Below are positions 43,597 through 50,651 of a DNA stretch of 64,000 nt, in pieces. The position numbers and the translations under genes were made by a program. Under the pieces are notes generated by a model. The model ran no database searches, was not told the origin of the DNA, and saw only the letters and a list, made by a program, of their open reading frames with translations. Source of the stretch: Cryobacterium soli (GTDB lineage: Bacteria; Actinomycetota; Actinomycetes; Actinomycetales; Microbacteriaceae); NCBI RefSeq assembly GCF_003611035.1, contig NZ_CP030033.1, forward strand, positions 3,348,001-3,412,000, given 5' to 3'. Each line of letters begins with the position of its first letter. Position 1 is the stretch's first letter.

Positions 43597-44088
43597 TCAG
43601 CGCTCGAGGCGCACTTCGCGGAACGGTTCGCCGAGCACCTCTTCGGTGCGCTCCTGGCCGTCGGGCAGGTAGCCGTTGCGGGTGTAGAACCTGTGGGCGC
43701 GAGGGTTGTCGGCGGCCAACCACAGGTAGGTGGGGCCCGGATCGACGACAGCGTCGAAGAGCGCCTGGCCGATGCCGGTGCCCTGGTGGGCCTCGAGCAG
43801 GTAGACGAAGTAGAGCTCGTGCTCGGTGGGCTTGCCCGCGTCCCGGCCGGGTCCGCTGCCGGCAAAACCGACGATCTCGCCGTCGAGCTCGGCCACAACA
43901 TGGCGGTAGGCGGGGCCCTGAGCCGAGAACCGGCGCCACATCTGGGCGAGGCGTTCCGGATGCAGCTGCGAGAGGGCAGCCTGGCTCAGGATGTGGTCAT
44001 AGGACTCGTGCCAGCAAGCCGCGTGGACGCGGCCCAGGCTGTCGGCATCCGCTTCGGTGACGGGCCGAACAACAACTGTGGTGTTCAT
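43597..44088 (-). CDS. GNAT-family N-acetyltransferase
   Basis: A 163-residue acetyltransferase. The N-terminal VVRPVTEADADSLGRVHAACWHESY is typical; the acetyl-CoA site is ELYFVYLLEAHQGTGIGQALFDA (QGTGIGQAL is the Q/RxxGxG/A motif), followed by YLWLAADNPRAHRFYTRNGYLPDG. Substrate unknown; amino or small-molecule acetylation is likely. The ATG at 44088 lies 6 bases after a TAGGGT -10 box on the minus strand, another leaderless layout. A stem-loop terminator follows. Confidence 0.9.
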   Translation of the reverse strand: MNTTVVVRPVTEADADSLGRVHAACWHESYDHILSQAALSQLHPERLAQMWRRFSAQGPAYRHVVAELDGEIVGFAGSGPGRDAGKPTEHELYFVYLLEAHQGTGIGQALFDAVVDPGPTYLWLAADNPRAHRFYTRNGYLPDGQERTEEVLGEPFREVRLER

Positions 44089-44286
44089 ACTTCGACCCTA
44101 ACCCCGGCCGCCGACCTCACCGAACCAACAGCCCCTCCACCGCACCCCGGGCGTCCTCTTCCGTCGTCGGTGACCACAACTCCCGCAATTCTCCCGGATG
44201 CCTCGGCGCCACCCCGGAATCACGCGGCGGCGTCGAGGCGGCCTGGAATCCAGCAGGAGTTATGCATAGGGATGGGGGTAAACCGC

Positions 44287-44320
44287 GAACGGGCCGGCTC
44301 CGTGTGGAGCCGGCCCGTTC
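44287..44320 (-). terminator. Strong stem-loop after the helicase gene
   Basis: A perfect 15-bp stem GAACGGGCCGGCTCC / GGAGCCGGCCCGTTC with a GTGT loop. It lies about 40 bp after the helicase stop on the minus strand, and is followed there by GCGGTTTACCCC, which has a short T-run. Confidence 0.85.
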
Positions 44321-44360
44321 GGGTCATGCGGTGAAACAGTCAGCGGATGCTGCGGGCTGG

Positions 44361-45902
44361 CTAGCCCTGCGCGCGGCGCGGAGCCGAGCGGCGGGCGCCG
44401 CCGCCGGTGGAACCGGAGCCGCGCACCAGGCCACCGACCTGCAGGCCGCCGGAGCGACCGCCGCCGTTGCCCGAGCCCGAGCCGCCGGTGCGGGGAGCGT
44501 GGCTGCGGCCGGAGGACGCGGGGCGCTCGGAGCGCTCGTGACGGGCACCGCCGCCGGCGACGGCATCGCCGCTGCGGCCACCGCGGCCACCGGAGTCGCG
44601 CGAGCCGCGGCCGCCGTTGTCGCGGTCGTCACGGTTGACGCGCTTGCGCTGGGCGTTGGCTCCCTGCGAGCGGCCGCCCTGCGACTGGCCGTGCGGCTGC
44701 TCCACACGGGGAACCGGCTTGACGTACGCGGCCACGTCGCCGGTGAGGGCGATCACGGCGGGGGAGGCGGCGTTGACGCGCTGCGGGGTCACCGTGATGG
44801 CGGCCTTGCGCAGCAGCTGGTCGGTGTCGCGCTTCTGAGCGGGCAGCACGATGGTGACGACGTCACCGGCGCTGCCGGCGCGGGCGGTGCGGCCCGAGCG
44901 GTGCAGGTACGCCTTGTGCTCTGCGGGCGGGTCCACGTGGATGACGAGTTCGATGTCGTCCACGTGCACGCCGCGGGCGGCGACGTCGGTGGCGACGAGA
45001 ACCTTCACATCGCCGGCGCTGAACGCGGCGAGGTTGCGGTCACGGGCCACCTGCGAGAGGTTGCCGTGCAGGTCGACCGAGGGGATGCCGGCATCCGTCA
45101 GCGCCTTGGCCAGCTTCTTGGCGTGGTGCTTGGTGCGCATGAAGAGGATACGGCGGCCGCTGCCCGAAGCGAGCTTCTCGATGAGCTCCTTCTTGGACTC
45201 GGCGGTGTCGACCTCGAACACGTGGTGGGTCATGGCGGAGACGTGGCTGGTGGCCTCGTCGACCGAGTGCAGTACCTCGTTGTGCAGGAAGCGGCGCACG
45301 ATCTTGTCCACGCCGTTGTCGAGCGTGGCGGAGAACAGCAGACGCTGGCCGCTGGACGGGGTCTTGTCCAGGATGCGCGTGACGACGGGCAGGAAGCCCA
45401 GGTCAGCCATGTGGTCGGCCTCGTCGAGCACGGTGATCTCGACGGAGTCGAGGTTCACGAAGCCCTGCTTCATGAGGTCCTCGAGGCGGCCGGGGCAGGC
45501 CACGACGATGTCGACGCCGGCCTTGAGCGCGGCGACCTGACGGTTCTGCGAGACGCCGCCGAAGATGGTGGTGGTGTTCAGGCCGTAGGCCTCGGCGAGC
45601 GGGCTGAGCGCGGCGGTGATCTGGGTGGCCAGTTCACGAGTCGGCGCGAGGATCAGGCCGAGCGGGCGACCCGGGCGGCGCTTGCCACCGGCGAGCTTGC
45701 CGCCGAGGCGCGACACCATGGGGATGGAGAACGCGAGGGTCTTGCCCGAGCCGGTCTTACCGCGCCCAAGGACGTCGCGGCCCTTGAGGGTGTCGGGCAG
45801 GGTGTCGACCTGGATCGGGAACGGGCTGTCGATGCCCTGCGAGGTGAGCACGGCAACGAGGGGAGCGGGCACGCCAAGCGCGCCAAAGGAAGTTTCAGAC
45901 AA
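44361..45902 (-). CDS. DEAD-box ATP-dependent RNA helicase
   Basis: A 513-residue DEAD-box helicase. Motifs in order: Q-motif region TSFGALGVPAPLVAVLTSQGI, Walker A KTGSGKTLAF, Ia PTRELATQI, DEAD in LDEADHMADLGFL, SAT in LLFSATLDNGV, then FMRTKHHAK, TDVAARGVHVDD and the arginine-finger motif HRSGRTARAG. The last 110 residues are rich in Gly, Arg, Ser and Asn with RGG-like spacing (GGRGSRDSGGRGGRS), typical of cold-shock type RNA helicases. The start is TTG (45902) with GAAAGG upstream; the ORF has no ATG nearby. Role: RNA unwinding in ribosome assembly or mRNA decay. Confidence 0.92.
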   Translation of the reverse strand: MSETSFGALGVPAPLVAVLTSQGIDSPFPIQVDTLPDTLKGRDVLGRGKTGSGKTLAFSIPMVSRLGGKLAGGKRRPGRPLGLILAPTRELATQITAALSPLAEAYGLNTTTIFGGVSQNRQVAALKAGVDIVVACPGRLEDLMKQGFVNLDSVEITVLDEADHMADLGFLPVVTRILDKTPSSGQRLLFSATLDNGVDKIVRRFLHNEVLHSVDEATSHVSAMTHHVFEVDTAESKKELIEKLASGSGRRILFMRTKHHAKKLAKALTDAGIPSVDLHGNLSQVARDRNLAAFSAGDVKVLVATDVAARGVHVDDIELVIHVDPPAEHKAYLHRSGRTARAGSAGDVVTIVLPAQKRDTDQLLRKAAITVTPQRVNAASPAVIALTGDVAAYVKPVPRVEQPHGQSQGGRSQGANAQRKRVNRDDRDNGGRGSRDSGGRGGRSGDAVAGGGARHERSERPASSGRSHAPRTGGSGSGNGGGRSGGLQVGGLVRGSGSTGGGARRSAPRRAQG

Positions 45903-45981
45903 AGTGGTGCCTTTCGGGCATCAGTCTCCTCGCTCGAACCGGTGTCGCATTGAAGCGACGGCCGGAGCCAGGAGGATTCAC

Positions 45982-46116
45982 ATGGCGAAGGTGCCGATGG
46001 GCACATCCGTTCGCCGTAAGAAAGTTTCATTCGGAAATCGAGCGGGTCGCCGGCATCGAGTCGTACTCGTGCTCGCGCGGCCATCGATAAGAAGAGGGCG
46101 TTCTACGACGCAGTGA
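45982..46116 (+). CDS. Possible 44-aa basic peptide, divergent from helicase
   Basis: I do not recognise this. The ORF has a textbook ribosome site AGGAGG (45970-45975) 6 bases before ATG 45982 and encodes a strongly basic peptide (MGTSVRRKKVSFGNRAGRRH in its core). It lies in the 312-bp region upstream of the helicase gene, which otherwise holds no gene; the rest may be a long 5' leader, as helicase mRNAs often have. Codon composition is less biased than in neighbours, so it may be spurious. Confidence 0.3.
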   Translation: MAKVPMGTSVRRKKVSFGNRAGRRHRVVLVLARPSIRRGRSTTQ

Positions 46117-46214
46117 GCGCAACTACGAACTCACAAGTACGTCTACTCTAGCGGATGCTGTCAAGTAGGCGGCCAAAACGCCCCACAAACGGGTGGTGAC
46201 CGGGACTTTCGGCC

Positions 46215-46850
46215 CTAGCCCCTCGAGGTGTAGAGCTCGCCGACCGGAATGTCGACGGTGACGATGTTGCCCGCCTGCGGCAGCGGGCACGCCCACATCG
46301 GGTCGTACGCGCAGGACGGGTTGTAGGCGAAGTTGAAGTCGAGGATCAGGCTGTCGTCGCCGACGCCGGGGCCGAGGTCGGCGCCCTTGATGGTGTCGAG
46401 CAGGTAGCGGCCGCCGCCGTAGGTTCCGCCGGACTTGCCCGCGAGGCCGTCCTTGAGCGGCAGGAACAGGCCGCCGCCGTAGCTGGCGAGCCGCCAGACG
46501 TCGAGGGAGCCTATGTAGGGCAGCCGCACGGTGCCCACCAGGTCGAACGGCACGATGCCGTCGGTGCCGGTCTCCACCTTGATGCGCAGCGGTTCCTCGG
46601 TGCGATGCACCTCGACCTCGAACCGCCAGTCGGGGTCGTAGGCGGCGATGGTGAGGCCCGTGAACGCGGCGCGGTCGTCGGGCAGCAGTGGCGAGGCCGG
46701 ATGCCCGGCGAAGAGTTCGTCACGGCCGGAGCGCCAGAGTTCGTGGCCGGCCGAGGGCTTGCGCACGCTGAGCTGGCGCACCCCTCCGTAGAGCCCGAAG
46801 ACGCGGCGGCGCCAGTCGGCGATCTGCAGGGCTCCGATGGATGAACTCAT
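46215..46850 (-). CDS. DUF1684 domain protein
   Basis: A 211-residue protein of the DUF1684 family. Family marks are WRRRVFGLYGGVRQ, the RSGRDELFAGHPASPLLPDDRAAFTGL segment, RLPYIGSLDVWRLASYGGGLFLPLKDG and LDFNFAYNPSCAYDPMWACPLPQ, with the conserved LDFNFAYNPSCAY near the end. Function is unknown; it is soluble. The ATG at 46850 follows a TAGCCT -10 box by 6 bases. The gene upstream on the same strand ends 5 bp before this start. Confidence 0.82.
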   Translation of the reverse strand: MSSSIGALQIADWRRRVFGLYGGVRQLSVRKPSAGHELWRSGRDELFAGHPASPLLPDDRAAFTGLTIAAYDPDWRFEVEVHRTEEPLRIKVETGTDGIVPFDLVGTVRLPYIGSLDVWRLASYGGGLFLPLKDGLAGKSGGTYGGGRYLLDTIKGADLGPGVGDDSLILDFNFAYNPSCAYDPMWACPLPQAGNIVTVDIPVGELYTSRG

Positions 46851-46854
46851 GTGC

Positions 46855-47436
46855 TCAGGCTAACCCGTCGCCCCGCTCGGACGGCCCGGCGGCGCGCTCG
46901 GTCGACTCGGCTGGCTCGGCGGCGCCCGCGGCCACGAACGCGGGGTCGTCGGCGCCGAGGTCGTAACGCCAGGTCGGTGCAAGGGCCTTGAGCCGCAGCA
47001 TCCGCAGCTGCCAGAACGCCCACAGGCCCGGCCACACCGCCAGGGTCGCGGGCCCTGCGGAGAAGATCAGCTGGTCGCGGTAGAGGGTCTTGCCGGTTCC
47101 TGCCGGGTCGGGCGAGATGGCCATGCTGTGGTCCCAGTGCGTGACGGCCTTCATGGCGCCGGAGACCCCGTTGCCGGTGTCATGCACGATCCGCACGCCG
47201 TTCTTGGTGGTGCGCATGTTCAGCCGGATCATCTGTTCGCCGAGCGGCACGAGGCCCAGGCCGCTCATGGCTACCGGGTGTTCGCCGGGGGACCAGGTGG
47301 TGGGGAAGCCATCCGTTTCGAGGGATTCGACGCTCATGAGCGGACCGCTGACCTCGCGGAACACGGCGGGGCTGGCCAGCGCCCGCCAGGCGGCGTCGGG
47401 GGTGCAGTCGAGGATCTCTTTGAGCAATACACGCAT
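46855..47436 (-). CDS. SRPBCC-like hypothetical protein
   Basis: A 193-residue protein with an SRPBCC/START-type look: the beginning MRVLLKEILDCTPDAAWRAL and AVFREVSGPLMSV, the middle RIVHDTGNGVSGAMKAVTHWDHSMAI, and the end GPATLAVWPGLWAFWQLRMLRLKALA. These fit a helix-grip fold with a central hydrophobic cavity. The C-terminal 35 residues are Ala/Glu-rich and probably disordered. Its ligand is unknown. It is divergent from the EVE gene, with 43 bp between starts, and ends 5 bp before DUF1684. Confidence 0.65.
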   Translation of the reverse strand: MRVLLKEILDCTPDAAWRALASPAVFREVSGPLMSVESLETDGFPTTWSPGEHPVAMSGLGLVPLGEQMIRLNMRTTKNGVRIVHDTGNGVSGAMKAVTHWDHSMAISPDPAGTGKTLYRDQLIFSAGPATLAVWPGLWAFWQLRMLRLKALAPTWRYDLGADDPAFVAAGAAEPAESTERAAGPSERGDGLA

Positions 47437-47467
47437 GCCCTCAGTCTGTGCTGTCGGAGCAATGCAC

Positions 47468-47473
47468 TACAAC
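47468..47473 (+). promoter_or_regulatory. -10 box TACAAC of the EVE gene
   Basis: TACAAC ends 6 bases before GTG 47480 in the short divergent spacer; no ribosome site is visible. Confidence 0.45.
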
Positions 47474-47479
47474 TAGTAC

Positions 47480-47926
47480 GTGGCGATTCGGTATTGGCTC
47501 GGTGTGGTGCAGCAGGAGTATGTGCTGCGCAGTGTCGCCATGGGCCTGGCCCAGGTGAACTTCGCCGCCCGCGAACTGCTCGAAGACATGAACGAGTCCG
47601 ACGGGCTGGTCTATTACTCGCCGAAGACCCAGTTCGAGGGCGACCGGCTGCGCGAGTTCACCGCCATCGGCTACGTGAGCGACGACGCGGTGGTGCAGGT
47701 GGGCGTCTCCGGCAGCGAGTACCGGCCCTGGCGCCGCAAGGTGGCCTACGACGCGGATGCCGAGCCCGCGTCGATCCGGCCCCTGCTCAAGGTGCTCGAC
47801 CTCACCCGGGGCGACCCGAACTGGGGTCTGAAGCTCCGCCGCGGCCTGTTGGAGATCAGCCGGCACGACTTCGAGCTCATCCGCGCCCAGATGCGCCGCC
47901 CCAGCGCAGACGACCGCCGCCGCTAG
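47480..47926 (+). CDS. EVE-domain protein
   Basis: A 148-residue EVE-domain protein of the PUA-like superfamily, which binds modified nucleotides. It starts IRYWLGVVQQEYVLRSVAMG and continues with VNFAARELLEDMNESDGLVYYSP, LREFTAIGYVSDDAVVQV, EYRPWRRKVAYD and IRPLLKVLDLTRGDPNWGLKLRRGLLEISRHDFELIR, a strongly conserved ending. EVE proteins may read or guard modified DNA or RNA bases. It is probably expressed from a leaderless mRNA starting at GTG 47480. Confidence 0.85.
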   Translation: MAIRYWLGVVQQEYVLRSVAMGLAQVNFAARELLEDMNESDGLVYYSPKTQFEGDRLREFTAIGYVSDDAVVQVGVSGSEYRPWRRKVAYDADAEPASIRPLLKVLDLTRGDPNWGLKLRRGLLEISRHDFELIRAQMRRPSADDRRR

Positions 47927-47947
47927 CGGCCCACGCCCATCCCAATT

Positions 47948-48026
47948 GTCGATCCTGCCGAGACCCCGCGAGGCTGTCCCCGGTGCGTCCCCGTCTCGTC
48001 GGTCGAGCTTGCAGAGACCCCGCGAG
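47948..48026. repeat. Two copies of a 25-bp repeat GTCGA(T/G)C..GAGACCCCGCGAG
   Basis: Copies at 47948-47972 and 48002-48026 share 21 of 25 bases, with a 54-bp period. The unit GTCGAGCTTGC(A/C)GAGACC resembles repeats seen widely in Microbacteriaceae. It fills the spacer between the EVE gene and the coiled-coil gene, which otherwise shows only the -10 box of the latter. Confidence 0.7.
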
Positions 48027-48122
48027 CCAATCCCGAAACGCACCATCCGGGCGCCCTGAAAGACCCCCGGGGACCGGCCTGCCACCAGCCATTCCACCAG
48101 CTTCGCTCAATAGGATGGCCGC

Positions 48123-49388
48123 ATGACTGATGCTTTGTGGTGGCTCCCGTCCGTCATCGTCCTCGGCGTGGTCGTGGGCGTCATCTGGCTGTTCGTGTCG
48201 GCGTCCCGGCGCAAGGGCCGCAGCATCCGTGCCGCCGAGACCGCGGAGATCACCGAGCGGGCGCGCACCGCGGCGATCAGCCTGGTGCGGGCCGATGACC
48301 TCATCGAGGCGGCCACCGACGAGCTCGGTTTCGCCCAGGCGCAGTTCGGCGAGCGGGCCACGGCCGACTTCGCCGCCGCGCTCGACGTGTCCAAGCGGCA
48401 GCTGCGTGAGGCTTTCGCCCTGCAGCAGAAGCTCGACGACGGTGTGCCCGACACCGACTCCCAGATCCGGCAGTGGACCGAGCAGATCACCCGCCTCGCC
48501 GACGAGGCCACCGTTCGTCTGAACGCGCAGACCCGCGAGTTCGACAGCAAGCGCGTGGTGGAACAGAACGCGCCGGTGCAGCTCGAGCAGCTGCGCCGCC
48601 GCCTCGACCGTGCCACCGACCGTCTCGCCGGCGGCGCCGCCACCCTCGAGCGCCTCGCCACCACCTATTCCGCGTCCGCGCTGGCCGCCATCAGCGGCAA
48701 CGTCGAGCGGGCCCGCACCGCCATCGACGAGGGCCGCCGGGCCGCGGATGCCGCCGACGCGCGCCTCGCCACCGGCGCCACCGAGCCCGTCGGCGACCAG
48801 GTCAGCGCGGCCGAGCACGGGCTCTTCACCGCGACCACGCTGCTCGACGCCATCGAAACCGGCGAGGACCAGCTGCACGTGGCTTTCGCCAGCCTCGGCA
48901 CGGCCCTCGCCGGGGCCGAGACCGAACTGGCCGAGGCCCGCGCCCTGCGCGACCGGCACGAGGAATCCGAGGCCAGCACCGAGCTGAACCGGGTGATCGC
49001 CGCCGCCGACGCCGTGGTGGCGGAGCTGCGCCGTCCCGGCCGGGTGAGCGACCCTGCCGCGGACCTCGCCCGGTTGCGCGAAGCCCTCGACGGGCTCGAC
49101 GTCACCCGCTCCGAGGCCCGCAACCGGCAGTTGCGGCTCGACAATGCCCGCGAGGCCTTCGTGGGCGCGCGGCTGGCCGCCCGCAGCCAGATCGGCATCA
49201 CCCGCGACTTCATCACCGCCAACCGGGGCCGGGTGGGTGCCGACGCCCGCACCCGTCTGGCCGAGGCCGAACGCCAGCTCGCCCTGGCCGAGGCCGAAGC
49301 CGACCCGGTCACCGCGCTCGACGCCGCCCGCCGGGCCATGACCCACGCCACCGACGCCGACGCGCTCGCGCACTACGACGCCCGCTGA
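48123..49388 (+). CDS. Membrane-anchored coiled-coil protein (TPM-protein tail-like)
   Basis: A 421-residue protein with one N-terminal transmembrane helix (residues 7-27), then a long helical, Ala/Glu/Arg-rich cytoplasmic part. The segment AEITERARTAAISLVRADDLIEAATDELGFAQAQFG and DVSKRQLREAFALQQKLDD resembles the C-terminal coiled region of actinobacterial TPM-domain membrane proteins, but the TPM domain itself is absent. Coiled-coil stretches cover most of residues 40-400. Its function is unknown. ATG 48123 lies 6 bases after TAGGAT, again leaderless. Confidence 0.68.
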   Translation: MTDALWWLPSVIVLGVVVGVIWLFVSASRRKGRSIRAAETAEITERARTAAISLVRADDLIEAATDELGFAQAQFGERATADFAAALDVSKRQLREAFALQQKLDDGVPDTDSQIRQWTEQITRLADEATVRLNAQTREFDSKRVVEQNAPVQLEQLRRRLDRATDRLAGGAATLERLATTYSASALAAISGNVERARTAIDEGRRAADAADARLATGATEPVGDQVSAAEHGLFTATTLLDAIETGEDQLHVAFASLGTALAGAETELAEARALRDRHEESEASTELNRVIAAADAVVAELRRPGRVSDPAADLARLREALDGLDVTRSEARNRQLRLDNAREAFVGARLAARSQIGITRDFITANRGRVGADARTRLAEAERQLALAEAEADPVTALDAARRAMTHATDADALAHYDAR

Positions 49389-49455
49389 GCCTGGCCGTTC
49401 CGCGTCAGCGTGACCCCCGGTGTCCACGATTCCGGCACCCGAGACCGACGGCCGG

Positions 49456-49461
49456 TATTCT
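49456..49461 (+). promoter_or_regulatory. -10 box TATTCT of the ComB-like gene
   Basis: TATTCT ends 6 bases before GTG 49468, and no ribosome site precedes that codon. Confidence 0.5.
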
Positions 49462-49467
49462 GAACGG

Positions 49468-50019
49468 GTGAGCGACGCCCAGCCCCAGATCAAGTACCAG
49501 GTCCGATTCGACTGGGGTCTCGCGGGCTTCCAGGCCCTCGCCGCCGAGGCCGACGTGGTCGTGCTCGCCGACGAATTGCCTCCGGTGGATGCCGCGCACG
49601 GCTTCCCCACCCCGGTCACGTCCCACACCGTGATTGTGGCCGGGCTGGCTACGAGCGCCCTCGTGGCCGACTGGGCCTTGGCCCGCCAGACCGAGAAGGG
49701 CGACCGCTTCTCCGTGGCCGTCATCGCCGTGGGGGAGCGCCGAGCCGACGGCAGCATCCGTTTCGCCATGGAGGACCAGCTAGCCGCCGGCGCCGTGATC
49801 GACGCCCTCGCCGAACGCGGCATCGACCATTGCTCCCCGGAGGCCGCGGCCGCCGCGGCGAGTTTCACAGGGCTCAAACGCGCCGTGAAGCACCTCGTGA
49901 AGGCGTCCGAGACCGGGCAGGCCCTCGCCGCCGCCGAGGCCACGGCCGCTACGGATCTCCCCGTCGCGACGGCCACTCCCGCCGTCACCGTCGTCACCGA
50001 CTTCGTCTTCCCCGCCTGA
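49468..50019 (+). CDS. 2-phosphosulfolactate phosphatase (ComB)-like protein
   Basis: A 183-residue protein resembling ComB family members. It has VRFDWGLAGFQALAAEADVVVLADEL at the start, SHTVIVAGLATSALVADWALA, SVAVIAVGERRADGSIRFAMEDQLAAGAVIDAL and AAAAASFTGLKRAVKHLVKASETGQAL. These match the fold of 2-phosphosulfolactate phosphatase, but archaeal-type coenzyme M synthesis is not expected in an actinobacterium, so the real substrate is unknown. The GTG at 49468 is preferred because it lies 6 bases after TATTCT. Confidence 0.72.
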   Translation: MSDAQPQIKYQVRFDWGLAGFQALAAEADVVVLADELPPVDAAHGFPTPVTSHTVIVAGLATSALVADWALARQTEKGDRFSVAVIAVGERRADGSIRFAMEDQLAAGAVIDALAERGIDHCSPEAAAAAASFTGLKRAVKHLVKASETGQALAAAEATAATDLPVATATPAVTVVTDFVFPA

Positions 50020-50198
50020 CCCGGGCGCTGCGGTGCCCGTCTGCACGCGCATCGCGGGCGGGCCATCCGGCGCACCCCGGCCACGAGGCCTCAGGCGTCG
50101 GGAATGCTCGCAGGCTCGTCCGCGTTGGATTCGTCACGCGCGTGCCTGATTGCGCGGCCCCGCAGCATCCGTTGCACAACCCAACGAAGGAGCCCCTC

Positions 50199-50501
50199 AT
50201 GAAGGCAGTACTCAACGGCACGGTCGTGGCCGAAGCACCCGAGAACGAACTCATCAAGATCGAGGGCAACTGGTACTTCCCGCCGTCGAGCGTCAAGGAC
50301 GAGTTCCTGGCGCCGACCGACACGCCGTACACCTGCTCCTGGAAGGGTGAGTGCCAGTATTTCACCGTGACCGACGGTGTCTCCACGGTGGTCGATGGCG
50401 CGTTCAGCTACCCCACGCCCACGCCGAGCTCGTTCGACCGGGTCGGCCAGGACTACAGTGGCTACGTCGCCTTCTGGAAAGACCTCAAGGTCGTCGAGTA
50501 G
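50199..50501 (+). CDS. DUF427-family protein
   Basis: A 100-residue single-domain protein with the DUF427 pattern: MKAVLNGTVVAEAPENELIKIEGN, YFPPSSVKDEFL, YTCSWKGECQYFTV, and a final YVAFWKDLKVVE. The CxxKGxxxYF block (CSWKGECQYF) is the family hallmark. Function is unknown; some relatives occur near sugar or nucleotide genes. GAAGGAG lies 6 bases before the ATG. The 180 bp before it hold no gene; the long in-frame opening upstream of the ATG is a coding shadow. Confidence 0.88.
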   Translation: MKAVLNGTVVAEAPENELIKIEGNWYFPPSSVKDEFLAPTDTPYTCSWKGECQYFTVTDGVSTVVDGAFSYPTPTPSSFDRVGQDYSGYVAFWKDLKVVE

Positions 50502-50543
50502 CCCCGCCTCACCCGCGCGGCCCATCGCGGCTCCGCGCCCTTT

Positions 50544-50605
50544 CTGTTCCCCGATCGGACAATTGCGCCTGGTAAGCCGGGCCCAATTGTCCGATCGGGC
50601 AACAG
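50544..50605. repeat. 62-bp palindromic element, core TTGCGCC(C/T)GG
   Basis: The outer 22 bp on each side are inverted repeats of each other with one mismatch (arm core CGATCGGACAATTG). The element has the same length and core as that at 53246, with different arm inner bases. Confidence 0.85.
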
Positions 50606-50651
50606 TCAGCCTCGGTACACGGATGCCGCGCCCGCCGCCGGGGCGCTGCGC

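Noticed and set aside
44262..45953. 563-codon plus-strand frame opposite the helicase gene
   Set aside because: Antisense to a complete DEAD-box helicase, Ala/Gly/Val-rich shadow.
45653..46084. 143-codon minus-strand frame at the helicase 5' end
   Set aside because: It overlaps the real helicase start in another frame and has no motif; the TTG at 45902 with GAAAGG upstream explains the region better.
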